A DNA stretch of 5,940 bases from Clostridia bacterium (GTDB taxonomy: Bacteria > Bacillota_A > Clostridia > Christensenellales > Aristaeellaceae): assembly GCA_900754775.1 (NCBI GenBank), contig CAAEDZ010000363.1, forward strand, positions 1 to 5,940, written 5' to 3'. The translations under genes and the position numbers were made by a program. How positions within the stretch are numbered: position 1 is the first letter of the stretch; every line of letters starts with the position of its first letter. This document shows positions 1-5,498 of this stretch, piece after piece. Under the pieces are notes generated by a model. It made no database searches. It saw only the letters and a list, made by a program, of their open reading frames with translations, and was not told where the DNA came from.

Positions 1-1049
1 CCCGCGCCGGGAGCGTTTTCCGGCAAAAGCAGCGTACCGCGGAAGGCCTCGGACGCCTGGGCGCGCTCGATGGCCACGCAGGGGGAGATCGCCTGCGTCT
101 CGATCCTGAGCGAGGGGCCGCGGGTGACGTAGGCGTCGGTGAGCGCGGCGGCCTCGGAGGCGGTCACCGCCTTGACGGAGAGGGCGACGTCCGCCTCGAT
201 GCGCAGGTCGGCGTCGTCCTCGCCATCCGTGGCGTCGTCCTCATCGTCCGTCTCCACGCGCGCGTCCAGGCGGTCCAGATGGGCGGTGGCGTAGACGTTT
301 TCCACCAGCCAGTCCGGCATCTCCACCAGCCGCTCAAAGGAGAGCGGCACCTTGATCAGCGCCACCGGGCGGCCGGCGACGCCGCTGGACACCAGCGCCT
401 CCACATTGAGCTTGCCGCGCACGCGCACGCCGCCCAGGTCCGGCTCCACGCCTTCGATGGTCACCGTTCCCCAGCTCATCAGCGCCGCGCGGGCGTTGAG
501 CGCCGCCGGCAGCGAAACCGTTTCATTGAGGAGCGTGTCCGCCCCCGCCTCCGCCGCCAGACGCACCGAGCGCACCGTTTCCGAATCCGTCTCCAGGGCG
601 GGCGAACCCTCGATGCCGGTGACGATCTCCGCAGGCGTCAGTTTCCATACCTGCAATTTCAGGCCCACGCTGACCAGAAAGACCATGTGGCCGTTTTCAT
701 ACTTCGCCTCCACATGCTCCACCTCGCCGGCGACGCGACAGGGCATGTCTCCGGCCGCGCCGGGAAGCTCGAAGGCGTGGTTGAGTTGCGCCTGCGCCGT
801 CAGGGAGCGCAGCGCCGCCTCCTCGCCCTGCCGGTAGACGGCCTGACACAGCGCCGTGCCTTCCAGCACCACACGCCCCTCCTGCACGTCCACCTGACCG
901 ATGACCAGCGAGGCTTCGGACATCAGCGTTTCGATCGCGTCCCGGCCCGCGCCGGGCACGATCGCCTCCGCGCGCAGAAGCGCCTGCCCCTGCCGCGAAC
1001 CGACCAGTTCCTCGATCTCCAGAGCCTGCTTGAGCACGCTTATCGCCAT
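1..1049 (-). CDS. SPOCS/DUF3794-domain spore protein, SipL-like, C-terminus outside window
   Basis: Reads leftward and stays open to the window edge, giving 349 visible residues from MAISVLKQALEIEEL. The ATG at 1049-1047 has a GGGAGG ribosome binding site (1063-1058) 8 bases upstream. I see repeated SPOCS (DUF3794) units. The first is at residues ~29-115, with the typical pattern VPGAGRDAIETL, a VxVxxGxVxxEG strand, then a YRQGEE turn. A second is at ~187-295. A third begins at ~339 with LLPENAPGA, close to the LPE-x-aP-x-I opening usual for these repeats. An acidic stretch (residues 268-281, mostly D and E) interrupts the second unit. Established: SPOCS proteins include SipL, which in Clostridioides difficile localises with SpoIVA at the forespore surface during coat assembly, with a C-terminal LysM domain. 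The C-terminus here is not visible, so LysM is unknown. The fold assignment is fairly sure; a SipL role is inference. Confidence 0.82.
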   Translation of the reverse strand, partial: MAISVLKQALEIEELVGSRQGQALLRAEAIVPGAGRDAIETLMSEASLVIGQVDVQEGRVVLEGTALCQAVYRQGEEAALRSLTAQAQLNHAFELPGAAGDMPCRVAGEVEHVEAKYENGHMVFLVSVGLKLQVWKLTPAEIVTGIEGSPALETDSETVRSVRLAAEAGADTLLNETVSLPAALNARAALMSWGTVTIEGVEPDLGGVRVRGKLNVEALVSSGVAGRPVALIKVPLSFERLVEMPDWLVENVYATAHLDRLDARVETDDEDDATDGEDDADLRIEADVALSVKAVTASEAAALTDAYVTRGPSLRIETQAISPCVAIERAQASEAFRGTLLLPENAPGA

Positions 1050-1051
1050 AG

Positions 1052-1100
1052 AAAAAACCTCCCAACCGCATTTCGCTTTTTATGCTTATGCGTTGGGAGG
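1052..1100 (-). terminator. Hairpin plus U-run overlapping the SPOCS gene ribosome binding site
   Basis: On the minus strand, the arm at 1100-1088 (CCTCCCAACGCAT) pairs with the arm at 1071-1058 (ATGCGGTTGGGAGG): nine continuous pairs, a one-base bulge, then four more, with a 16-base loop. Six T follow directly (1057-1052). This is the form of a Rho-independent terminator, about 70 bases after the stop of the kinase-like gene. The 3' arm also contains the GGGAGG ribosome binding site of the SPOCS gene, whose ATG begins three bases after the T run. A 12-base perfect palindrome CGCGCATGCGCG (1103-1114) sits just upstream. The element could end kinase-gene transcription, hide the ribosome binding site in read-through RNA, or both. 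The loop is longer than usual for a terminator. Confidence 0.6.
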
Positions 1101-1171
1101 AACGCGCATGCGCGCGGGCGGTGAATTTTACCTGACGGGCACAAATCGGGGCGTGTGCGCGGCGCAGAGGT

Positions 1172-2218
1172 TCACTCCGCCTCGAAGGCGAGCTGGCAGC
1201 AGGCGCGCACGCCCAAATGATCGAAGTAGGTATTTTCCAGCGGTATCCACTCCGTCAGGAAGCGGGAAAGCATCGCCTCTCCGCTGCGCGCGCGGATGCG
1301 CGCCTGCTGCACTTCGGGGGCGATGGAAAGGAAGACGCGCAGGTCGTAGGCGCTTCGCAACTGCGGGTGGAGGCTGTAAACGCCCTCGACGATCTCCACC
1401 GCGCGCGGCTCGACGGACACGGGCGCGGCGAAAGCCCCTGGGTGGCAGCGCCATGGGCGGTAGGAAAAGGGCGTGCCCAAATGCGAGAGTACCTCGTTTT
1501 CAAAGCGCTCCCGGTCCACGTTGCCGCCCGGCTCGGCGAGGCGCGCGGGCGTCTTGCGCTCCGGGGGCAGGAAAAAGTCGTCCATGTGGAAAAGCTCGCC
1601 GCCGTAGACCGCCGCCAGCAGCGCGCCGAGGGTGGACTTGCCCGCGCCGCTGTTGCCGTCGATGGCCACGCGGGCGCTTCCCTTTTGCTCCAGCAGCGCG
1701 TCGATGGCCTGAAACAGGGGAAGATAACGCATGGCCGCCGCGGGAACGAGGCGGTAGGCGGGGCGGTAGAGGGTGCGATAGGTCTGCGAATGGGAGAGCG
1801 CCGGATAGCCCGCCGCGCGCCAGTGGGCGATCTCCGCGTCCACGTCTTCAGGGCGCAGGCCCAGTCCGGCGGCGCTTTCGCGCAGGATATTCAGCTTTTC
1901 CTCCAGCCCCGCGACGCTGCCGCGTGGAGCGCAGGCTTGCGCAAAGAGGCCGTTCACAGTTTCAAGGCGCAGTTTCAGCGCCGGAAGGGCGCGCAGGTGC
2001 AGGCGCACAAGACCGCCGCCCACGTCTGTAAACGGCGCTTCGCCCTCCGACGCGCCATCTGCGCAGGCGGCGCATTCCTTGCGCAGGCGCGCAAGACCCG
2101 TCTCCGCGTCTGCGGCCATGTGGCCCCCACCAAACTCGCTCTGGTAAAGGAGCTTGCAGTAGTCCCGCACCTCGGCGGCGGGGTGATCGCGCTTTTCCGC
2201 GAGCAGAAGTTCGAGCAT
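1172..2218 (-). CDS. Uridine-kinase-like P-loop protein with extra N-terminal domain
   Basis: 348 residues from the chosen ATG at 2218-2216, which has GAGG (2228-2225) six bases upstream. An in-frame ATG at 2230 is less likely because its only AGGA-type site touches the codon. The C-terminal half is a nucleoside-kinase-type P-loop domain: Walker A GNSGAGKST (residues 188-196), HMDDFFLP (211-218) with the acidic pair expected in uridine kinase and phosphoribulokinase relatives, GGNVDRERFENEV (231-243), VEGVYSLHP (277-285) and WIPLENTYF (324-332). Such proteins phosphorylate small metabolites with ATP in the cytosol; the substrate cannot be read from the sequence. Residues 1-155 form a separate domain with conserved-looking motifs SEFGGGHM (27-34), DVGGGLVRLHL (65-75) and GYPALSHSQTY (137-147). 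I know no function for it. Upstream of the SPOCS gene on the same strand but separated by a terminator-like hairpin. Probably labelled uridine kinase or hypothetical in databases. Confidence 0.85.
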   Translation of the reverse strand: MLELLLAEKRDHPAAEVRDYCKLLYQSEFGGGHMAADAETGLARLRKECAACADGASEGEAPFTDVGGGLVRLHLRALPALKLRLETVNGLFAQACAPRGSVAGLEEKLNILRESAAGLGLRPEDVDAEIAHWRAAGYPALSHSQTYRTLYRPAYRLVPAAAMRYLPLFQAIDALLEQKGSARVAIDGNSGAGKSTLGALLAAVYGGELFHMDDFFLPPERKTPARLAEPGGNVDRERFENEVLSHLGTPFSYRPWRCHPGAFAAPVSVEPRAVEIVEGVYSLHPQLRSAYDLRVFLSIAPEVQQARIRARSGEAMLSRFLTEWIPLENTYFDHLGVRACCQLAFEAE

Positions 2219-2255
2219 CTTTATCCTCATTCCTTGTCAAAGTTTCTGCCAACAT

Positions 2256-2271
2256 TTGGAAGCGCTGGCAA
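2256..2271. promoter_or_regulatory. Candidate cre (CcpA) operator
   Basis: TTGGAAGCGCTGGCAA fits every position of the published Bacillus cre consensus WTGNAANCGNWNNCWW. It is partly palindromic around AGCGCT. It lies in the AT-rich gap between the divergent kinase-like and CAP genes. It is centred about 35 bases upstream of the CAP gene's -35 box, hence near -65 relative to the expected start, a position compatible with activation. On the other strand it lies just after a TATATT (2286-2281) that might be a -10 box for the kinase-like gene, where binding would block transcription. Other LacI-family regulators bind similar sites, so the protein is not certain. Confidence 0.4.
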
Positions 2272-2295
2272 TTTGTGGAAAATATACAACTAATC

Positions 2296-2323
2296 TTGAC
2301 ATTCCTTGGCTTTTTGTTACAAT
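2296..2323 (+). promoter_or_regulatory. Sigma-A promoter for the CAP-domain gene
   Basis: A perfect -35 box TTGACA (2296-2301) is followed by a 16-base spacer and the -10 box TACAAT (2318-2323), with TG at 2315-2316 making an extended -10. The expected start is near 2330, giving a leader of about 40 bases. It is the best promoter match in this gap. A second TTACAATT copy at 2338-2345 lies too close to the ribosome binding site to be a useful -10. Confidence 0.8.
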
Positions 2324-2369
2324 TTATTCGTAAGTTATTACAATTCCATGACAAAGGAGATGCAAACGC

Positions 2370-3209
2370 ATGAAACGAATGCTCATATGTCTTTTGCTCG
2401 CGCTGCTCATCGCTCCCGGGGCGCTGGCCGCGCCGTCGCTGGAGGCGCGCCTGACGGAGGGCGGCCTTGCCGTGCGCTGGACGGGGTGCGCCTGCCCGGA
2501 GGCGACGCTGACCATCTATCGCGACGGTTGGCCGGTGCTGGTGAGCCTTGTGCGCGGGACGGACGGCTGCTTCGACGTGCCCATCTGGTACACGCGGGAG
2601 GCGGGCGACTACGCGGCGCAACTGCGCTGCATGGACGGTTGCGCGCGCGTGGAGGCGGGGAGCGTCGCGCCGCCCATGGAGGAAGGGCCAGTGCAGACCG
2701 AAGTCTGTCCTTCGCAGTCGGCGGGTGCTACGGCAACGCCCGCGCCAACGGAAAAACCGACCGAAGTCCCAACTCCTGCGCCGACGATGGCCCCTACGCC
2801 GCAGCCTACGCAGGCCCCCACGCCGCGACCGACGCAGGCGCAGGGCAGCGGTAACTCCGCGCTCGCGGCGGAGGTCGTGCGGCAGACCAACATGGAGCGC
2901 GCCGCGCGCGGTCTGACGGAGCTGCGCGTGGACAGTGAACTCACGCGCGCCGCAACGGTGCGCGCCCGCGAGCTGGTGGAGAGCTTCAGCCACACGCGCC
3001 CGGACGGCAGCAGCTGGGCCACCGTCTCCTCCTCGGTCAGCGGCGAGAACATCGCCCGCGGCCACAACAGCGCCGACCGGGTGATGGCCGCCTGGATGAG
3101 TTCGGACGGCCACCGCGACAACATCCTGCGCGCGGGCTATACGCGCATCGGCGTCTGCGCGCTGGAGGCAGGCGGCGTACTCTACTGGGTGCAGCTCTCC
3201 GGCGTCTGA
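2370..3209 (+). CDS. Secreted CAP/SCP (YkwD-like) domain protein
   Basis: 279 residues. The ATG at 2370 follows AAAGGAG (2353-2359) with a 10-base gap and starts a clear signal peptide: MKRM, a hydrophobic run ICLLLALLIAPG, and an ALA cleavage motif ending near residue 20. Residues ~22-110 look like a small beta-rich domain with cysteines at 40, 42, 67, 87, 91 and 113. Residues ~119-158 are a flexible Pro/Thr linker (PAPTEKPTEVPTPAPT and similar). Residues ~163-277 are a CAP domain with the family signatures FSHTRPDG (H208), GENIARG (E226), GHRDNIL (H248) and the closing strand YWVQLS. Bacterial CAP proteins of this type are exported; their activity is poorly defined. There is no sortase signal or membrane anchor, so it is probably released or held by its N-terminal domain. 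It is transcribed alone from a strong promoter and ends two bases from the convergent comEA-like gene. The family call is firm; the function is unknown. Confidence 0.9.
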   Translation: MKRMLICLLLALLIAPGALAAPSLEARLTEGGLAVRWTGCACPEATLTIYRDGWPVLVSLVRGTDGCFDVPIWYTREAGDYAAQLRCMDGCARVEAGSVAPPMEEGPVQTEVCPSQSAGATATPAPTEKPTEVPTPAPTMAPTPQPTQAPTPRPTQAQGSGNSALAAEVVRQTNMERAARGLTELRVDSELTRAATVRARELVESFSHTRPDGSSWATVSSSVSGENIARGHNSADRVMAAWMSSDGHRDNILRAGYTRIGVCALEAGGVLYWVQLSGV

Positions 3210-3211
3210 GG

Positions 3212-3553
3212 TCATCCCGCCGTCAGGAAGCGGCGGATGGGCGCAAGCGTGCCTTCGCCGATGCCCGCGACGAGGTCGAGCGCGTCCACGCTGGGAAAGG
3301 GGCCGTGCGCCTCGCGGTAGGCGACGATGCGCCCGGCCAGCACCTCGCCGATGCCGGGCAAGGCGTCCAGTTCATCGACGGAGGCGGTGTTGATGTCGAG
3401 AAGATAGCCGCCCTCCTCGATGGACGCGCCCGGCACGGTGTCGATGGAGGCGAGACGCTCCGGCGGCGCGAGGGCGGCGCGGTGCGTCCAGCCAAAGAGC
3501 AACAACAGCGCGGCGAGCGCGCCCAGGAGTACCCAGCGGTCTGCGCGGGCCAT
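3212..3553 (-). CDS. comEA: ComEA-like helix-hairpin-helix DNA-binding protein, short form
   Basis: 113 residues. The ATG at 3553-3551 has GAGGGGG (3568-3562) 8 bases upstream. One membrane segment at residues ~7-22 follows a short positively charged start, placing the rest outside the cell. After a linker of about 30 residues comes the ComEA-type double helix-hairpin-helix: DINTASVDELDALPGIGEVL (53-72) and VAYREAHGPFPSVDALDLV (77-95), with the hairpins PGIGE and AGIGE. Established: ComEA binds incoming double-stranded DNA at the cell surface during natural transformation and passes it to the ComEC channel. Bacillus ComEA is about 200 residues with an SLBB domain before the helix-hairpin-helix; that domain is absent here, so the protein resembles the short forms of Gram-negative bacteria. 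No comEC lies in the window. It could have another DNA-related role at the surface. Confidence 0.87.
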   Translation of the reverse strand: MARADRWVLLGALAALLLLFGWTHRAALAPPERLASIDTVPGASIEEGGYLLDINTASVDELDALPGIGEVLAGRIVAYREAHGPFPSVDALDLVAGIGEGTLAPIRRFLTAG

Positions 3554-3606
3554 GGCTCTCGCCCCCTCTCTGCCGGGCTTCGACGGCGTTCATATTCCTT
3601 CAACTT

Positions 3607-3635
3607 ATACTATCACAGTCCCGATGGCAGGTCAA
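3607..3635 (-). promoter_or_regulatory. Probable sigma-A promoter for comEA
   Basis: On the minus strand TTGACC (3635-3630) is followed by a 17-base spacer and TAGTAT (3612-3607). The -35 matches five of six consensus bases and the -10 four of six. The expected start near 3600 gives a leader of about 45 bases before the comEA ATG. It lies back to back with the secG promoter in the same AT-rich gap. Confidence 0.5.
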
Positions 3636-3690
3636 GCGGCCCTTCCCGCGAAAAATCCTTGTGAAATTCGGGAAAATGTGAAAAACATGG

Positions 3691-3719
3691 TTGCCTTTGG
3701 GGAAAAAGCGTGCTATAAT
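3691..3719 (+). promoter_or_regulatory. Strong sigma-A promoter for secG
   Basis: TTGCCT (3691-3696), a 17-base spacer and a perfect TATAAT (3714-3719), with TG at 3711-3712 forming an extended -10. Transcription should start near 3726, giving a leader of about 35 bases. A TTCCCG/CGGGAA inverted repeat (3643-3648 and 3669-3674) lies just upstream of the -35. Confidence 0.85.
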
Positions 3720-3748
3720 ACTCTGGCAATCTGCTTTGATGATGACTT

Positions 3749-3754
3749 AGGAGG
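3749..3754 (+). promoter_or_regulatory. Consensus ribosome binding site of secG
   Basis: AGGAGG sits six bases before the ATG at 3761. It is the strongest site in the window and fixes the SecG start. Confidence 0.85.
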
Positions 3755-3760
3755 AATCCC

Positions 3761-4303
3761 ATGAACGCCTGGACCATTATTCTTGACATCGTACTGATTC
3801 TGATTTCCATCGTGCTGATCATCGCGGTGCTTTTGCAGCAGGGTCAGCGTCAGGGGCTGGGAGCCATCGCCGGCGGCGCGGAGACCTTCTTTGGAAAGAA
3901 CAAGGCCAAGAGCTATGAAGCCAAGATGGCCAAGATCACCAAGATCGGCGCGGCCATCTTCATCGTTGCCGCCATCGCCGCGACCATCGTCGCCTCCCAC
4001 ACCGGCGCGGCGGACACCACGGACGCGACGGGCGATGTGACTGCCCCGGTGGAAGAGACCACGGACGGCGAGACCGCCACCGATGAGACGGCCGCTGACG
4101 AGACCACCACCGATGAGACCGCTGCTGCGGATGACGCGGCTGCCACCGACGAGACCGACGCCGCCACGGCGGAGGCCACCGAGGCCCCTGAGGCCGCCAG
4201 TGCCACGAAAGCTCCGGCGGAGGCCACCGAAGCGCCCGCGGCGGATGTGACCGAGGAGCCCACGGAGACGGAAGCGCCCACCGAAGCGCCCGCGGCGGAA
4301 TAA
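3761..4303 (+). CDS. secG: Preprotein translocase subunit SecG with long acidic C-terminal tail
   Basis: 180 residues, against the usual ~75. Residues 1-80 are an ordinary SecG: membrane helix at ~6-25, the conserved LLQQGQRQGLGAIAGGAE loop (24-41) leading into FFGKNKAKSYE, and a second helix at ~62-79. SecG is the non-essential small subunit of SecYEG and helps SecA-driven export. Residues 80-180 are low complexity, almost only A, T, E, D and P. They carry about 30 acidic residues and one lysine, with in-frame repeats (DETAADETTTDETAA, then EATEAPAA/TEAPTEAPAAE). With the usual SecG topology both ends face outward, so the tail would sit outside the membrane. Codon use in the tail matches the rest of the gene and there is no frameshift, so it appears to be a genuine extension. 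The gene has its own strong promoter and a terminator 15 bases after the stop. The RNase R and SmpB genes often found after secG in Firmicutes are absent here. Confidence 0.92.
   Translation: MNAWTIILDIVLILISIVLIIAVLLQQGQRQGLGAIAGGAETFFGKNKAKSYEAKMAKITKIGAAIFIVAAIAATIVASHTGAADTTDATGDVTAPVEETTDGETATDETAADETTTDETAAADDAAATDETDAATAEATEAPEAASATKAPAEATEAPAADVTEEPTETEAPTEAPAAE
4070..4121 (+). repeat. Tandem 30-base degenerate repeat in the secG tail
   Basis: The segment starting at 4070 (GAGACCGCCACCGATGAGAC) recurs 30 bases later at 4100 (GAGACCACCACCGATGAGAC) with one mismatch. It encodes two copies of an ET-x-TDETAA unit of ten residues. Growth of the SecG tail by in-frame duplication would explain it. 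Confidence 0.7.
4224..4299 (+). repeat. Perfect 22-base direct repeat in the secG tail
   Basis: The 22 bases at 4224-4245 recur exactly at 4278-4299, 54 bases (18 codons) apart and in the same frame. Both copies encode the TEAPAA segment, the second at the extreme C-terminus. This suggests recent duplication within the tail. Confidence 0.8.
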
Positions 4304-4318
4304 GAGACATACACGGGG

Positions 4319-4349
4319 AAAGGTCGCCATGCGGCGGCCTTTTCTTGTT
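4319..4349 (+). terminator. Rho-independent terminator after secG
   Basis: AAAGGTCGCC (4319-4328) pairs with GGCGGCCTTT (4333-4342) over ten pairs including one G-U, around a four-base ATGC loop, followed by TCTTGTT. It starts 15 bases after the secG stop and ends about 17 bases before the aminopeptidase ATG. The T-run is interrupted and partly used in the stem, so read-through is plausible. I see no separate promoter between it and the next gene. Confidence 0.75.
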
Positions 4350-4366
4350 GGAAAGGCGGTGTTTTT

Positions 4367-5482
4367 ATGCGCGACGCGCGCATCGACAAACTGGCAAGGA
4401 CGCTCGTGCGCTTCTCAACGACTGTGCAGAGCGGCGACAATGTGCTTATTCAGGCCACGGACGCGGACCGCGAGCTGGTCAAGGCGCTGGTGGCCGAGGT
4501 GTACCGCGCCGGAGGACGGCCCTTTGTCTGGCTGCGCAACGCCGGGATCGAGCGCGCGCTGCTGCTGGGCTGCACGCAGGAACAGCTCGACCTGCGCGCC
4601 CGCGCCGACGCCATGCTGATGGAACAGATGCAGGCCTATATCGGCCTGACGGGCATCGTCAACCGCGCCGAGCATTCCGACGTGCCGGCGGAGAAGCAGA
4701 ACCTGTTTGCGGCGCGCTATACGCAGAGCGTACACGGCCAGCTGCGCATACCGAAGACGCGCTGGGTGGTGCTGCGCGACGCCACGCCGGCCATGGCGCA
4801 GATGGCGGAGATGTCCACGGAGGCATTCGAGGACTTCTACTTCGACGTATGCACGATGGACTATTCGCGCATGGAGGCAGCCATGGCTCCGCTCAAGGCG
4901 CTGATGGAGCGCACGGACCGCGTGCATATCCTCGGACCGGGGACGGATCTGACCTTCTCCATCAAGGGCATGCCCGCCGTGCCCTGCGCGGGGCGCGTCA
5001 ACATTCCCGACGGCGAGATCTTCACCGCGCCTGTGCGCGAAAGCGTCAACGGCACCATTGCCTACAACGTGCCCTCCACGCACGATGGCTTTTCCTTTGA
5101 GAACATGCGCCTGACCTTCCGCGACGGGCGCATCACGTCCGTTGCCTGCAACGACGGCGCGCGCGCGGAGCGCGTCTTTGACCAGGACGAGGGCGCGCGC
5201 TACGTGGGCGAGTTCGCCCTCGGCGTCAATCCCTACATCACGCGGCCGATGAACAACACCCTCTTCGACGAGAAGATCATGGGCAGCTTCCACTTCACCC
5301 CCGGCGCCTGTTACGACGAATGCGACAATGGCAACCGCTCGGCGCTGCACTGGGATCTGGTCTGCATCCAGACGCCGGAGTATGGCGGCGGCGAGATCTG
5401 GTTCGACGGCGTGCTGGTGCGCAAGGACGGACGCTTCGTATTGTCGGAGCTTGCGCCGCTGGAGCCGGAAAACCTGCGCTGA
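4367..5482 (+). CDS. M29-family metallo-aminopeptidase (AmpS/PepS/AmpT-like)
   Basis: 371 residues, compared with about 410 for the best-known members. The ATG at 4367 follows GGAAAGGCGG (4350-4359). The N-terminal part (~1-190) has the alpha/beta layout of the family. The C-terminal part carries the two-metal centre: NIPDGEIFTAP (E217), GEFALG (E282), GSFHFTPG (H309), ACYDE (Y316) and LHWDLV (H328 and D330). All ligands and the conserved tyrosine expected for M29 are present, so the enzyme should be active. The family removes N-terminal residues from peptides in the cytosol, using zinc, cobalt or similar ions and acting as a dimer; the exact specificity cannot be read here. It follows secG on the same strand, 63 bases after its stop, with a terminator between. 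Expression therefore probably depends on read-through or on a promoter I could not identify. A strong terminator follows. Confidence 0.93.
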   Translation: MRDARIDKLARTLVRFSTTVQSGDNVLIQATDADRELVKALVAEVYRAGGRPFVWLRNAGIERALLLGCTQEQLDLRARADAMLMEQMQAYIGLTGIVNRAEHSDVPAEKQNLFAARYTQSVHGQLRIPKTRWVVLRDATPAMAQMAEMSTEAFEDFYFDVCTMDYSRMEAAMAPLKALMERTDRVHILGPGTDLTFSIKGMPAVPCAGRVNIPDGEIFTAPVRESVNGTIAYNVPSTHDGFSFENMRLTFRDGRITSVACNDGARAERVFDQDEGARYVGEFALGVNPYITRPMNNTLFDEKIMGSFHFTPGACYDECDNGNRSALHWDLVCIQTPEYGGGEIWFDGVLVRKDGRFVLSELAPLEPENLR

Positions 5483-5498
5483 CCGGAACGCGGAAGAC

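Noticed and set aside
901..2031. Plus-strand open frame of 376 codons across the SPOCS/kinase junction
   Set aside because: Arg/Pro/Ala-rich translation typical of shadow frames in GC-rich DNA; it crosses two real minus-strand genes and the hairpin between them.
2228..2230. Upstream ATG as start of the kinase-like gene
   Set aside because: The AGGA sequence touches this ATG, leaving no spacing; the ATG at 2218-2216 has GAGG at six bases.
1217..2293. Long plus-strand open frame of 358 codons opposite the kinase-like gene
   Set aside because: It is the in-register antisense shadow of a gene with clear Walker A and DDFF motifs; it has no recognisable domain and no good ribosome binding site.
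2338..2345. Second TTACAATT as an alternative -10 box for the CAP gene
   Set aside because: No -35 at proper spacing, and transcription would start at the ribosome binding site.
1962..3215. Minus-strand open frame of 417 codons opposite the CAP gene
   Set aside because: Arg/His-rich shadow that runs through the divergent promoter region and into the kinase-like gene in the wrong frame.
4070..4299. Repeats in secG as a CRISPR or mobile-element signature
   Set aside because: The repeats are in frame, short, degenerate and encode a low-complexity acidic tail; there are no unique spacers or flanking inverted ends.
3713..4330. Minus-strand Gly/Arg-rich frame opposite secG
   Set aside because: Low-complexity shadow of the repetitive SecG tail; the plus strand has promoter, ribosome binding site and SecG motifs.
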